DNA from: Pseudomonas sp. MWU13-2105
GTDB lineage: Bacteria; Pseudomonadota; Gammaproteobacteria; Pseudomonadales; Pseudomonadaceae
Length of the DNA: 64,000 nucleotides
Assembly (NCBI RefSeq): GCF_023242315.1
Contig: NZ_JALLIY010000019.1
Span: 62,001 to 126,000 of the forward strand
Reading direction: 5' to 3'
Below, in pieces: positions 26,091-34,754 of this stretch (position 1 is the stretch's first letter; each line of letters starts with the position of its first letter). The position numbers and the translations under genes were made by a program. Below the pieces are notes generated by a model, which saw only the letters and a program-made list of their open reading frames with translations, was not told the origin of the DNA and ran no database searches.

Positions 26091-28142
26091 GTGAGCGTGA
26101 ACAACCCTCTTCTGCAGTCCTACGACCTGCCGCCGTTCTCGGCGATCCGCGCCGAACACGTGCTGCCGGCCATCGAACAGATCCTGGCGGACAACCGCGC
26201 GGCCATCGCTGAAATTCTCGCGAACCAAGGCCAACAGCCTACCTGGGCCGGGCTGATCCTGGCGATGGATGAACTCAACGATCGCCTGGGCGCCGCCTGG
26301 AGTCCGGTCAGTCACCTCAATGCGGTGTGCAACAGCGCCGAACTGCGCGAAGCCTACGAGGCCTGCCTGCCGGCGTTGAGCGCCTACTCCACGGAACTGG
26401 GCCAGAACCGCGAACTGTTCCAGGCCTTCGAAGCCCTGGCGCACAGCCCGCAGGCCGCCAGCTTCGACGTGGGCCAGAAAACCATCCTCGAACACTCGCT
26501 GCGCGACTTCCGCTTGTCGGGTATCGACCTGCCGCCCGAGCAGCAGAAGCGTTACGCCGAGGTGCAGAGCAAGCTTTCCGAGCTGGGCAGCCGCTTCTCC
26601 AACCAGTTGCTCGACGCGACCCAGGCCTGGACCCGGCACGTCACCGACGAGGCCGGTCTCGCCGGCCTGAGCGATTCGTCCAAGGCGCAAATGGCCGCCG
26701 CGGCCAAGGCCAAGGGCTTGGACGGCTGGTTGATTACCCTGGAATTCCCGAGCTACTACGCGGTGATGACCTACGCCCAGGACCGCGCCCTGCGCGAAGA
26801 GGTCTACGCCGCCTATTGCACCCGCGCCTCGGACCAGGGGCCGAACGCCGGCCAGTACGACAACGGTCCGGTGATGGCCGAGATCCTCGACCTGCGCCAG
26901 GAACTGGCTCAATTGTTGGGTTTCGCCAGCTTCGCCGAATTGAGCCTGGCAACCAAGATGGCCGACTCCAGCGACCAGGTGCTGACCTTCCTGCGCGACC
27001 TGGCCAAGCGCAGCAAGCCGTTTGCCGCCCAGGACCTGCAGCAGCTCAAGGCCTACGCCGCCGAGCAAGGCTGCCCGGACCTGCAAAGCTGGGACAGCGG
27101 CTACTACGGCGAGAAGCTGCGTGAACAACGCTACAGCGTTTCCCAGGAAGCCCTGCGCGCCTACTTCCCGATCGACAAGGTGCTCGGCGGGCTGTTCGCC
27201 ATTGTCCAGCGCCTGTACGGCATCGAAATCGCCGAACAGAGCGGTTTCGACAGCTGGCACCCGGATGTCCGCCTGTTCGAAATCAAGGAGAACGGCCAGC
27301 ACGTCGGGCGCTTCTTCTTTGACCTCTATGCCCGTGCGAACAAGCGTGGCGGGGCCTGGATGGACGGTGCCCGTGACCGTCGGCGTACCGTCGGTGGCGT
27401 CCTGCAGAACCCGGTGGCCAACCTGGTGTGCAACTTCGCCCCGGCCGACAGCGGCAAGCCGGCGCTGCTGACCCATGACGAAGTCACCACCCTGTTCCAC
27501 GAATTCGGCCATGGCCTGCATCACCTGTTGACCCGCATCGAGCATGCCGGTGTGTCCGGTATCAACGGCGTGGCCTGGGATGCCGTGGAGCTGCCAAGCC
27601 AGTTCATGGAAAACTGGTGCTGGGAGCCCGAAGGCCTGGCGCTGATCTCCGGTCACTACGAAACCGGCGAACCGCTGCCCCAGGACCTGCTGGAAAAAAT
27701 GCTCGCGGCGAAGAACTTCCAGTCCGGGCTGATGATGGTTCGCCAGTTGGAATTCTCCTTGTTCGACTTCGAACTGCATGCCACCCATGGCGACGGCCGT
27801 AGCGTGGCGCAGGTCCTCGAAGGCGTGCGCGACGAGGTCTCGGTGATGCGTCCGCCGGCCTACAACCGTTTCCCCAACAGCTTTGCGCACATTTTCGCCG
27901 GCGGTTACGCGGCGGGCTACTACAGCTACAAATGGGCCGAAGTGCTGTCGGCCGATGCCTTTTCCCGGTTCGAGGAGGAAGGTGTGCTGAATGAGCGGAC
28001 CGGGCGGGCTTTCCGTGAAGCGATCCTGGCACGTGGCGGTTCCCAGGAACCGATGCTGCTGTTCGTCGACTTCCGTGGCCGCGAGCCGTCGATTGACGCA
28101 CTCTTGCGTCACAGCGGCCTGAGCGAGGATGCCGCGGCATGA
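26091..28142 (+). CDS. prlC: oligopeptidase A (M3 family)
   Basis: This cytoplasmic zinc oligopeptidase degrades cleaved signal peptides and other short peptides. The protein is 683 aa. The zinc motif is FHEFGHGLHH (first His about residue 470), and the conserved GGYAAGYYSYKWAEVLSAD segment is near the C-terminus. I chose GTG at 26091 (SVNNPLLQSYDLPPFSAI) because it gives the standard length and has AAGG 10 bases upstream; an in-frame ATG at 26064 is less likely. Its end overlaps the yheV-like gene by 4 bp (ATGA). Confidence 0.95.
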   Translation: MSVNNPLLQSYDLPPFSAIRAEHVLPAIEQILADNRAAIAEILANQGQQPTWAGLILAMDELNDRLGAAWSPVSHLNAVCNSAELREAYEACLPALSAYSTELGQNRELFQAFEALAHSPQAASFDVGQKTILEHSLRDFRLSGIDLPPEQQKRYAEVQSKLSELGSRFSNQLLDATQAWTRHVTDEAGLAGLSDSSKAQMAAAAKAKGLDGWLITLEFPSYYAVMTYAQDRALREEVYAAYCTRASDQGPNAGQYDNGPVMAEILDLRQELAQLLGFASFAELSLATKMADSSDQVLTFLRDLAKRSKPFAAQDLQQLKAYAAEQGCPDLQSWDSGYYGEKLREQRYSVSQEALRAYFPIDKVLGGLFAIVQRLYGIEIAEQSGFDSWHPDVRLFEIKENGQHVGRFFFDLYARANKRGGAWMDGARDRRRTVGGVLQNPVANLVCNFAPADSGKPALLTHDEVTTLFHEFGHGLHHLLTRIEHAGVSGINGVAWDAVELPSQFMENWCWEPEGLALISGHYETGEPLPQDLLEKMLAAKNFQSGLMMVRQLEFSLFDFELHATHGDGRSVAQVLEGVRDEVSVMRPPAYNRFPNSFAHIFAGGYAAGYYSYKWAEVLSADAFSRFEEEGVLNERTGRAFREAILARGGSQEPMLLFVDFRGREPSIDALLRHSGLSEDAAA

Positions 28143-28426
28143 GCGAGGCCTCTGTGATCAAGACCAAGAAGCGCTTTATCGCCGGGGCGGTCTGCCCGGC
28201 GTGCAGCGAGCAGGACAAGCTGATGATGTGGAGCGAAGACGAGGTCCCGCACCGTGAGTGCGTGGCCTGCGGTTATGCCGACACCCTGAACGAACAGGGT
28301 CTGTCGGTGCCCAAGGAGTTGGGGACACGGGTCAATACCACGGCGGTCAAGGCGCCGCAGGACAACAAGGTCCAGACCGTGCAGTTCTTTCCCAATCCCA
28401 AGCTGAAGAAGCCCGACGGCCAGTAG
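28139..28426 (+). CDS. YheV-family zinc-ribbon protein
   Basis: The protein is 95 aa. Two CxxC pairs, AVCPACSEQDK and ECVACGYAD, form a likely zinc ribbon in the first half, and the C-terminal half is basic and probably disordered. It matches the small conserved YheV family of gammaproteobacteria, whose function is unknown. The 4-bp ATGA overlap with prlC shows translational coupling, a linkage also seen in other pseudomonads. Confidence 0.88.
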   Translation: MSEASVIKTKKRFIAGAVCPACSEQDKLMMWSEDEVPHRECVACGYADTLNEQGLSVPKELGTRVNTTAVKAPQDNKVQTVQFFPNPKLKKPDGQ

Positions 28427-28478
28427 CCGCCGAAATGCTATCGCCTGAGCCGGCTCACGCCCGGCTCAGTCTCGCTGA

Positions 28479-29123
28479 TCACTCGACACTGGCGGACTTG
28501 AGCCAGCTGCGCACCGCGCAGGTGGCGTAGGGGTTGGTGCTGCACGCGCCGCTGGCCAGGGCCTCGCGCAGTTTGTCGACCGGCGCCTGCATCATGTAGC
28601 GGATGCTGTCCTTGAAGTGCGTGCCTTCGCCGAACCCGCCCATCATCATCTCGCTCAGGGCTTCCTCCTTGGTCCAGCCCTGCACCACCACGCGGTACAT
28701 CGCCGCCATCAGGCCGGCGCGCTCGGTGCCCTGCTTGTCGTGGATCAACACCGAACCCTGGTCCTCGGCGTCCTTGATCGCCCGCAGGATCATCAACACG
28801 TCGGCGTCGTCGACATGGCCGATCCGATAGGGCAGTTGCACCTGCTTGATCTCGGGGTTCGCCAGCCAGCTGGAGTCGGCCTCCGGCTGGAAGTTGATCA
28901 CCGTGGTGATGTTCAGCTTGGCCAGGATCGGCATGGCATTGCTGTCGGGCAAGGTGCTGCGGTAGAGCGTCGGGGTCATCTGGTTGAGGTTGTATTGGCT
29001 GCCCACCGGTGTGGCCCATTGCGGTGGGCGTTGGCTGCTGTTGTCGCCGGCCCGGGCGGCGAGCAACACCAGGCCGCTGATGAGGATCAGGCCAAGAATG
29101 GAAAACCAGCGAACGATCGACAT
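28479..29123 (-). CDS. dual-specificity phosphatase-fold protein with degenerate active site
   Basis: The protein is 214 aa. A single N-terminal hydrophobic segment (about residues 5-24) is a signal anchor or uncleaved signal. The rest matches periplasmic DSP/TpbA-type phosphatases: TLYRSTLPDSNAMPILAKLNI, TVINF, then a P-loop region. The canonical HCxxGxxR loop reads H128-D129-K-Q-G-T-E-R135, so the catalytic Cys is Asp (codon GAC) and the usual R-T is R-A. It cannot act by the cysteine mechanism and is probably a pseudophosphatase or binds a phospho-ligand. I chose the start at 29123 (MSIVRWFSILGL); an ATG at 29186 would add 21 residues. Confidence 0.82.
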   Translation of the reverse strand: MSIVRWFSILGLILISGLVLLAARAGDNSSQRPPQWATPVGSQYNLNQMTPTLYRSTLPDSNAMPILAKLNITTVINFQPEADSSWLANPEIKQVQLPYRIGHVDDADVLMILRAIKDAEDQGSVLIHDKQGTERAGLMAAMYRVVVQGWTKEEALSEMMMGGFGEGTHFKDSIRYMMQAPVDKLREALASGACSTNPYATCAVRSWLKSASVE

Positions 29124-29424
29124 GTGCACGGCGCCCGGAAAAAGAGAACTCGACAGTGCCCTATAGCATTGAATTTTCCGGATCAAAAGCCCGTGAGTCG
29201 AGTGTCAAAGATTTGTGAGAGGGGCCGGATGCGTGCATGGAAACGTCGAGATTTTTAGCTGAAACGATTCATCTTGATGCTTAGGCTGCTATCATTTGTA
29301 ACTAAAGGTTGCCAGTGTGTTCTCTATGCGAGGTGTCTCGTGGGAGACCGCTGCCCGAAAAAGACAGGTTGCTCAATTGAAGCGACCGATTAATCCGTGC
29401 GTGCATGATGAGTGAGGTAGCACC

Positions 29425-30165
29425 ATGTCTGATCAAGATCGAGATAACCCGCGGCGTGAGTTCCTGCGCAAAACCCTGACCTTGATCCCGGTGGTCAGCG
29501 TGGCGAGCACTGCCCTGGGCAGCAGTGTCCTGCGGGCCGCGTCGCAAGCGCCAGAACCTGCCGCCGACAAGGTGCCGGTCAACAGCGGTCACTATGAGCC
29601 GAGCTTCTTCACTGCCGAGGAGTGGGCTTTTCTCAACGCCGCGGTGGCCCGCCTGATTCCGGCCGACGCCCAAGGCCCGGGAGCCCTGGAAGCCGGCGTG
29701 CCGGAATTCATCGACCGGCAAATGAACACCCCTTACGCCAGTGGCGCCCTGTGGTTCATGCAGGGCCCCTTCGCCGCTGACGCGCCGTCTGAGATGGGCT
29801 GGCAAAGCAAACTGGTGCCGCGGGAGATCTATCGCCTGGGCATCGCCGCCACGGAGGCCTGGTGCAAGAAGCTGCACGGCTCAACATTTGCTGGGCAAGA
29901 CAGCGCTACCCAGGACGCTCTGCTCAAGCGACTGGAGGCCGGCGACGCCGATTTCGACAGTGTCCCGCCGAAAATTTTCTTCAGTTTCCTGCTGCAAAAC
30001 ACCAAGGAAGGGTTCTTCTGCGACCCGATCCATGGCGGCAACAGAGGTCTGGTCGGCTGGACCATGATCGGCTTTCCCGGCGCCCGCGCCGACTTTATGG
30101 ATTGGGTTGAACGCAACGAGCAATACCCCTTCCCGGCAGTATCCATTCGCGGCGAGAGGGCGTGA
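29425..30165 (+). CDS. gluconate 2-dehydrogenase subunit 3 (gamma) family protein
   Basis: The protein is 246 aa. A twin-arginine signal (NPRREFLRKTLTLIPVVSVASTALG) directs folded export. The mature part matches the small subunit of membrane gluconate 2-dehydrogenases (FFTAEEWAFLNAAVARLIPAD, GVPEFID, GNRGLVGWTMIGFPGARADF). It is the first gene of a three-gene operon with a GMC flavoprotein and a triheme cytochrome c. The next gene begins 3 bp after its stop (a GTG at 30162 would even overlap it). Confidence 0.93.
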   Translation: MSDQDRDNPRREFLRKTLTLIPVVSVASTALGSSVLRAASQAPEPAADKVPVNSGHYEPSFFTAEEWAFLNAAVARLIPADAQGPGALEAGVPEFIDRQMNTPYASGALWFMQGPFAADAPSEMGWQSKLVPREIYRLGIAATEAWCKKLHGSTFAGQDSATQDALLKRLEAGDADFDSVPPKIFFSFLLQNTKEGFFCDPIHGGNRGLVGWTMIGFPGARADFMDWVERNEQYPFPAVSIRGERA

Positions 30166-30167
30166 GC

Positions 30168-31952
30168 ATGGCGATTCAGATGAAAAAGGTCGACGCGGTG
30201 ATCGTCGGTTTCGGCTGGACCGGTGCGATCATGGCCAAGGAGCTGACCGAAGCCGGGCTGAATGTCGTGGCCCTGGAACGCGGTCCCATGCAGGACACCT
30301 ATCCCGATGGCAATTACCCACAGGTGATAGACGAACTTACCTACAGCGTGCGCAAGAAACTCTTCCAGGATATCTCCAAGGAAACCGTCACCATTCGCCA
30401 TAGCGTCAATGACGTTGCCCTGCCGAACCGTCAGCTCGGCGCGTTCCTGCCGGGCAATGGCGTGGGCGGGGCCGGGCTGCACTGGTCGGGCGTACACTTT
30501 CGGGTCGACCCCATCGAGTTGCGCATCCGCAGTCATTACGAAGAGCGTTACGGCAAACACTTCATTCCCAAGGACATGACCATCCAGGACTTCGGCGTCA
30601 GCTACGAAGAGCTGGAACCGTTCTTCGACCATGCCGAAAAGGTCTTCGGCACCTCCGGCCAGGCCTGGACCGTCAAGGGCCAGTTGGTCGGCCAAGGCAA
30701 GGGCGGCAACCCTTACGCGCCGGATCGTTCCAATCCTTTTCCGCTGGAATCGCAGAAGAACACCTATTCCGCGCAACTGTTCCAGAAAGCCGCCACCGCG
30801 GTCGGCTACAAGCCCTACAACCTGCCGTCGGCGAATACTTCAGGGCCCTACACCAACCCCTACGGCGCGCAGATGGGGCCGTGCAATTTCTGCGGTTTCT
30901 GCAGCGGTTATGTCTGCTACATGTATTCCAAGGCTTCGCCGAACGTGAATATCCTGCCGGCGCTGCGGCAGGTGCCGAACTTCGAACTGCGGCCCAATTC
31001 CCACGTGCTGCGGGTCAACCTCGACAGTACCAAGCGCAAGGCCACCGGGGTGACCTACATCGATGCCCAGGGCCGCGAGGTGGAGCAACAGGCCGACCTG
31101 GTGATTCTCGGCGCCTTCCAGTTCCATAACGTGCGGTTGTTGCTGCTGTCCGGCATCGGCAAGCCCTACGACCCGATCACCGGCGAAGGCGTGGTGGGCA
31201 AGAACTTCGCTTACCAGAACATGGCCACGATCAAGGCCTTCTTCGACAAGGACGTGTACACCAACAACTTTATCGGCGCCGGCGGCAACGGCGTGGCGAT
31301 CGATGACTTCAACGCCGACAACTTCGACCACGGACCCCATGGTTTTGTCGGCGGTTCGCCGATGTGGGTCAACCAGGCCGGCAGCCGGCCGATCGCCGGA
31401 ACCTCGAACCCGCCGGGCACACCGGCCTGGGGCAGTGCCTGGAAACGTGCCACGGCGGATTACTACAGCCACCAGGTGTCGATGGATGCCCATGGCGCGC
31501 ATCAGTCCTACCGAGGCAACTACCTGGATCTTGATCCGGTTTACCGCGATGCCTATGGCTTGCCCTTGCTGCGGATGACCTTCGACTGGCAGGAAAACGA
31601 CATCAAGATGAACCGCTTCATGGTCGGAAAATTGAGCAAGGTCGCCGAGGCGATGAACCCCAAGTCAATTGCCCTGTTGGGCAAGCAGGTGGGCGAGCAC
31701 TTCAACACCGCGTCCTACCAGACCACCCACCTCAACGGTGGCGCGATCATGGGCACCGACCCGAAGACCAGCGTCCTGAACCGCTACCTGCAATCCTGGG
31801 ATGTGCACAACGTCTTCGTCCCCGGCGCTTCGGCCTTCCCCCAGGGCCTGGGCTACAACCCCACCGGCCTGGTGGCGGCGCTGACCTACTGGTCGGCCCG
31901 GGCGATCCGCGAGCAGTACCTGAAGAACCCCGGCCCACTGGTTCAGGCATAA
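30168..31952 (+). CDS. gluconate 2-dehydrogenase flavoprotein subunit (GMC oxidoreductase)
   Basis: The protein is 594 aa. An N-terminal FAD-binding Rossmann motif VDAVIVGFGWTGAIMAKELT is followed by E at the end of the second strand (ALERG). Segments typical of the membrane GADH large subunit follow: GNGVGGAGLHWSG, and near the end THLNGGAIMGTDP and PGASAFPQGLGYNPTG. It oxidises D-gluconate to 2-ketogluconate in the periplasm, passing electrons to the cytochrome subunit; export is by hitchhiking on the Tat signal of the small subunit. The start at 30168 is favoured by GAGAGGG 7 bases upstream. A related sugar acid or polyol as substrate cannot be excluded. Confidence 0.92.
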   Translation: MAIQMKKVDAVIVGFGWTGAIMAKELTEAGLNVVALERGPMQDTYPDGNYPQVIDELTYSVRKKLFQDISKETVTIRHSVNDVALPNRQLGAFLPGNGVGGAGLHWSGVHFRVDPIELRIRSHYEERYGKHFIPKDMTIQDFGVSYEELEPFFDHAEKVFGTSGQAWTVKGQLVGQGKGGNPYAPDRSNPFPLESQKNTYSAQLFQKAATAVGYKPYNLPSANTSGPYTNPYGAQMGPCNFCGFCSGYVCYMYSKASPNVNILPALRQVPNFELRPNSHVLRVNLDSTKRKATGVTYIDAQGREVEQQADLVILGAFQFHNVRLLLLSGIGKPYDPITGEGVVGKNFAYQNMATIKAFFDKDVYTNNFIGAGGNGVAIDDFNADNFDHGPHGFVGGSPMWVNQAGSRPIAGTSNPPGTPAWGSAWKRATADYYSHQVSMDAHGAHQSYRGNYLDLDPVYRDAYGLPLLRMTFDWQENDIKMNRFMVGKLSKVAEAMNPKSIALLGKQVGEHFNTASYQTTHLNGGAIMGTDPKTSVLNRYLQSWDVHNVFVPGASAFPQGLGYNPTGLVAALTYWSARAIREQYLKNPGPLVQA

Positions 31953-31964
31953 GGAGCGATGAAC

Positions 31965-33239
31965 ATGAAAGCATTGGTTATCGCCACCCTGGCATTGTTG
32001 GGCAATGGCGCGGTCAGCGCCGCCGAGGCCGATCCGTCGGCCCTGATCAAGCAGGGCGAATACCTGGCGCGGGCCGGGGATTGCGTGGCCTGTCACACGG
32101 CCAAGGGCGGCCGGCCATTCGCCGGTGGGCTGCCGATGCAGACGCCCATCGGCACGATCTACTCGACCAATATCACCCCGGATAAAAGCGGGATCGGTGC
32201 CTACAGCTTCGAGGATTTCGACCAGGCGGTCCGGCATGGTGTCGCCAAAAATGGCAGCAGCCTTTACCCGGCGATGCCCTATCCGTCCTACGCCCGGGTC
32301 AGCGACAGCGACATGCAGGCGCTGTACGCCTACTTCATGAAGGGCGTGGCGCCGGTGGCCCAGGACAACAAGGCCGTCGATATCCCCTGGCCGCTGAGCA
32401 TGCGCTGGCCGTTGGCGGGCTGGCGCTGGATGTTCGCGCCCAAGGTCGGCGAATATCAGGCCGCTGGCGGCGCGGACGCGGTGCTGAGTCGCGGCGCTTA
32501 CCTGGTCGAAGGCCTCGGCCATTGCGGCGCCTGCCATACGCCACGGGCCCTGACCATGCAGGAAAAGGCCTTGAGCGCGAATGACGGCAGTGCCTTCCTG
32601 GCCGGCAGCGCACCGCTGGAAGGCTGGATCGCGAAAAGCCTGCGCGGCGACCACAAGGATGGCCTCGGCAGCTGGAGCGAAGCGCAGTTGGTGCAGTTCC
32701 TCAAGACCGGTCGCAGCGAGCGCGGCGCGGTTTTCGGCGGCATGAGCGATGTGGTGGTGCACAGCATGCAGTACATGAACGACGGTGACCTGACGGCCAT
32801 TGCCCGCTACCTCAAGAGCTTGCCGCCGGTGGATCCGCAGGACGCGCCTCACGCCTATGAGCCGCAGGTCGCCCAGGCCCTGTGGAACGGTGATGACAGC
32901 AAGCCGGGGGCGTCGGTCTACATTGACAACTGCGCGGCCTGCCACCGTACCGACGGTCACGGTTATACCCGGGTGTTCCCGGCGTTGGCCGGTAATCCGG
33001 TGGTGCAATCGGCGGACCCGACCTCGTTGATCCATATCGTGCTCAAGGGCGGCACCTTGCCGGCGACCCACAGCGCGCCTTCGGCGTTCACCATGCCGGC
33101 GTATGCCTGGCGGTTGTCGGACCAGGAAGTGGCGGATGTGGTCGGTTTCATTCGCGGCAGCTGGGGTAACCAGGGCGGCGCGGTGAAAGCCAGCGAGGTG
33201 GCGGCGTTGCGCAAGGAGGATATGCCGGCCAAGCCATAA
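31965..33239 (+). CDS. gluconate dehydrogenase triheme cytochrome c subunit
   Basis: The protein is 424 aa. A Sec signal peptide (about residues 1-20) is followed by three haem c sites: CVACH (C40), CGACH (C187) and CAACH (C323). This is the AdhB/GADH-type cytochrome that anchors the complex and hands electrons to ubiquinone. I chose ATG 31965 over 31959 because AAGGAG is 8 bases upstream of it and only 2 from the other. It is the last gene of the operon; a repeat element follows rather than a clear terminator. Confidence 0.93.
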   Translation: MKALVIATLALLGNGAVSAAEADPSALIKQGEYLARAGDCVACHTAKGGRPFAGGLPMQTPIGTIYSTNITPDKSGIGAYSFEDFDQAVRHGVAKNGSSLYPAMPYPSYARVSDSDMQALYAYFMKGVAPVAQDNKAVDIPWPLSMRWPLAGWRWMFAPKVGEYQAAGGADAVLSRGAYLVEGLGHCGACHTPRALTMQEKALSANDGSAFLAGSAPLEGWIAKSLRGDHKDGLGSWSEAQLVQFLKTGRSERGAVFGGMSDVVVHSMQYMNDGDLTAIARYLKSLPPVDPQDAPHAYEPQVAQALWNGDDSKPGASVYIDNCAACHRTDGHGYTRVFPALAGNPVVQSADPTSLIHIVLKGGTLPATHSAPSAFTMPAYAWRLSDQEVADVVGFIRGSWGNQGGAVKASEVAALRKEDMPAKP

Positions 33240-33262
33240 AGCCCCGAGAGCACCACGGACCC

Positions 33263-33349
33263 TTGTAGTAGCAGGCATGCCGGCGGTGAGGCCCTTGAGT
33301 CTTGCGGCGTGTTTACGGCCGCCATCGCCGGCAAGCCAGCTGTCACAAG
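33263..33349. repeat. degenerate REP/REPIN-like element
   Basis: The arms (TTGTAGTAGCAGGCATGCCG near 33263 and GCCGGCAAGCCAGCTGTCAC near 33327-33346) are imperfect inverted copies. The central GGCCCTTGAG segment is shared with the element at 60149. It lies just upstream of the SOS-box promoter. Confidence 0.6.
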
Positions 33350-33397
33350 GCCTGCGTTTGGGGTGTCTCTGCCAGACGGTGCTAGGCAGATCGGCCG

Positions 33398-33433
33398 GGC
33401 TCCATTACTGTATATAAATACAGTAATGGAGCC
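33398..33433. promoter_or_regulatory. LexA (SOS) operator inside a 36-bp palindrome
   Basis: CTGTATATAAATACAG (33408-33423) is a perfect CTGT-N8-ACAG SOS box. The symmetry extends to 33398-33433 with only one mismatched pair in 18. It ends 6 bp before the ATG of the radical SAM gene and covers GGAG (33428-33431), the ribosome site. LexA repression of the downstream gene is strongly expected; the P. aeruginosa orthologue (PA0069) is a recalled member of the SOS regulon. Confidence 0.9.
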
Positions 33434-33439
33434 TTTCCA

Positions 33440-34498
33440 ATGTTCACCCCGCTCCCACCCCGTGGCCGTGGCACCGCGACCAACCCGCACAACCGCTTCG
33501 CGCCCAGTCGTTCGGTGGCCGAGGACGACGGTTGGTACCAGGAGGTCCCGCTGACCCAGGGCACCGAGGTGCGCATCGAGACGGCGAAGTCCATCATCAC
33601 CCGCAATACCTCGCCGGACCTGCCCTTCGACCGCTCGATCAATCCCTATCGCGGCTGCGAGCACGGTTGTATCTATTGCTACGCACGCCCCAGCCATGCC
33701 TATTGGGATATGTCCCCGGGCCTGGATTTCGAAACCAAGCTGATCGCCAAGACCAACGCCGCCGCCGTGCTTGAGCAACAATTGTCCAAGCCGGGCTATC
33801 GGGTGGCCCCGATCAACCTGGGTTCCAACACCGATCCCTACCAGCCGATCGAGCGCGAGCACCAGCTCACCCGGCGGATCCTCGAGGTGTTGCTGCGTTA
33901 TCGGCATCCAGTCACCATCGTGACCAAGGGCTCGTTGATCCTGCGCGACCTGGACCTGCTGACGGAGCTGGCGCGGCGGCGGCTGGTGGCGGTGATGATC
34001 AGCCTGACCAGCCTCGACGACGAACTCAAGCGCATCCTCGAACCCCGTGCGGCCGCGCCCAAGGCGCGCTTGCGGGCGATCCGGGTCATGCGTGAAGCGG
34101 GCATCCCGGTGGGCGTGTTGTGTTCGCCGATGATTCCGATGATCAACGACAGCGAGCTGGAAGGCCTGCTCAGCGAAGCCCGTGACGCCGGTGCCCAGAG
34201 CGCCGCCTACATGATGCTGCGCCTGCCGCTGGAGGTGGCGCCGCTGTTCGAGGAGTGGCTGGCCGCCCATTACCCGCAGCGAGCGGCCCATGTGCTGAGC
34301 CTGATCCGCCAGACCCGCGGCGGCGAGCTCTACGACAGCCGGTTCGGCGCGCGGATGCGCGGTGAAGGACCGTTTGCCGATCTGCTCGCGCAGCGCTTTG
34401 CCAAGGCCATCAAGCGCTTGGGTCTCAACCATCGGGAAGGTTTCAACCTCGATTGCACGGCGTTCTGTCCCCCCGGAGGGCAAATGTCGTTACTCTGA
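33440..34498 (+). CDS. PA0069-family radical SAM protein (spore photoproduct lyase-like)
   Basis: The protein is 352 aa. The radical SAM cluster motif Cx3Cx2C is in GCEHGCIYCYARPSH (C73, C77, C80), followed by a TIM-barrel with NLGSNTDPYQPIE and VTKGSLILRD, matching the SplB-like, Rv2578c-type family. Substrate unknown; the relation to spore photoproduct lyase and the SOS box directly upstream suggest nucleic-acid repair or processing. The start at 33440 has GGAG eight bases upstream, within the SOS palindrome. It appears monocistronic. Confidence 0.9.
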   Translation: MFTPLPPRGRGTATNPHNRFAPSRSVAEDDGWYQEVPLTQGTEVRIETAKSIITRNTSPDLPFDRSINPYRGCEHGCIYCYARPSHAYWDMSPGLDFETKLIAKTNAAAVLEQQLSKPGYRVAPINLGSNTDPYQPIEREHQLTRRILEVLLRYRHPVTIVTKGSLILRDLDLLTELARRRLVAVMISLTSLDDELKRILEPRAAAPKARLRAIRVMREAGIPVGVLCSPMIPMINDSELEGLLSEARDAGAQSAAYMMLRLPLEVAPLFEEWLAAHYPQRAAHVLSLIRQTRGGELYDSRFGARMRGEGPFADLLAQRFAKAIKRLGLNHREGFNLDCTAFCPPGGQMSLL

Positions 34499-34754
34499 GC
34501 CAAGACCCGGACCAAGGTCGCTTGGTGGCGTTTGGCCTGTGCCTATACTCTTGGGAGAGCTGCGTAAAAACTTCTGGAACGTCCGTTCTAGAGCCTCCGA
34601 TTCAGCTTGAGTTAAGTTTCCGCGGTTAGGGTGAAGTGGCCTGTTTCGTACGGGTGGCGTTCAAGGAATCGGGCGCACTGATCCGATGAGTGCTGGCCGC
34701 GAGCGAGCCAAATCAGGAAAATCCCCTTAAATCCGTCAGAAAAGAGGATGAATC
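34499..34754. other. 256-bp leader upstream of carbonic anhydrase
   Basis: No gene is seen. An imperfect inverted repeat TCTGGAACG / CGTTCTAGA (34573-34581, 34584-34592) lies upstream of the carbonic anhydrase gene and could be a regulator site. The ribosome site AAGAGGA lies just before the ATG at 34755. Confidence 0.5.

Noticed and set aside
25452..28112. Minus-strand open frame of 886 codons antisense to prlC
   Set aside because: It is a by-product of GC-rich codon bias in prlC. Only its last 183 codons, the gamma-carbonic anhydrase, have recognisable homology; prlC is intact on the other strand.
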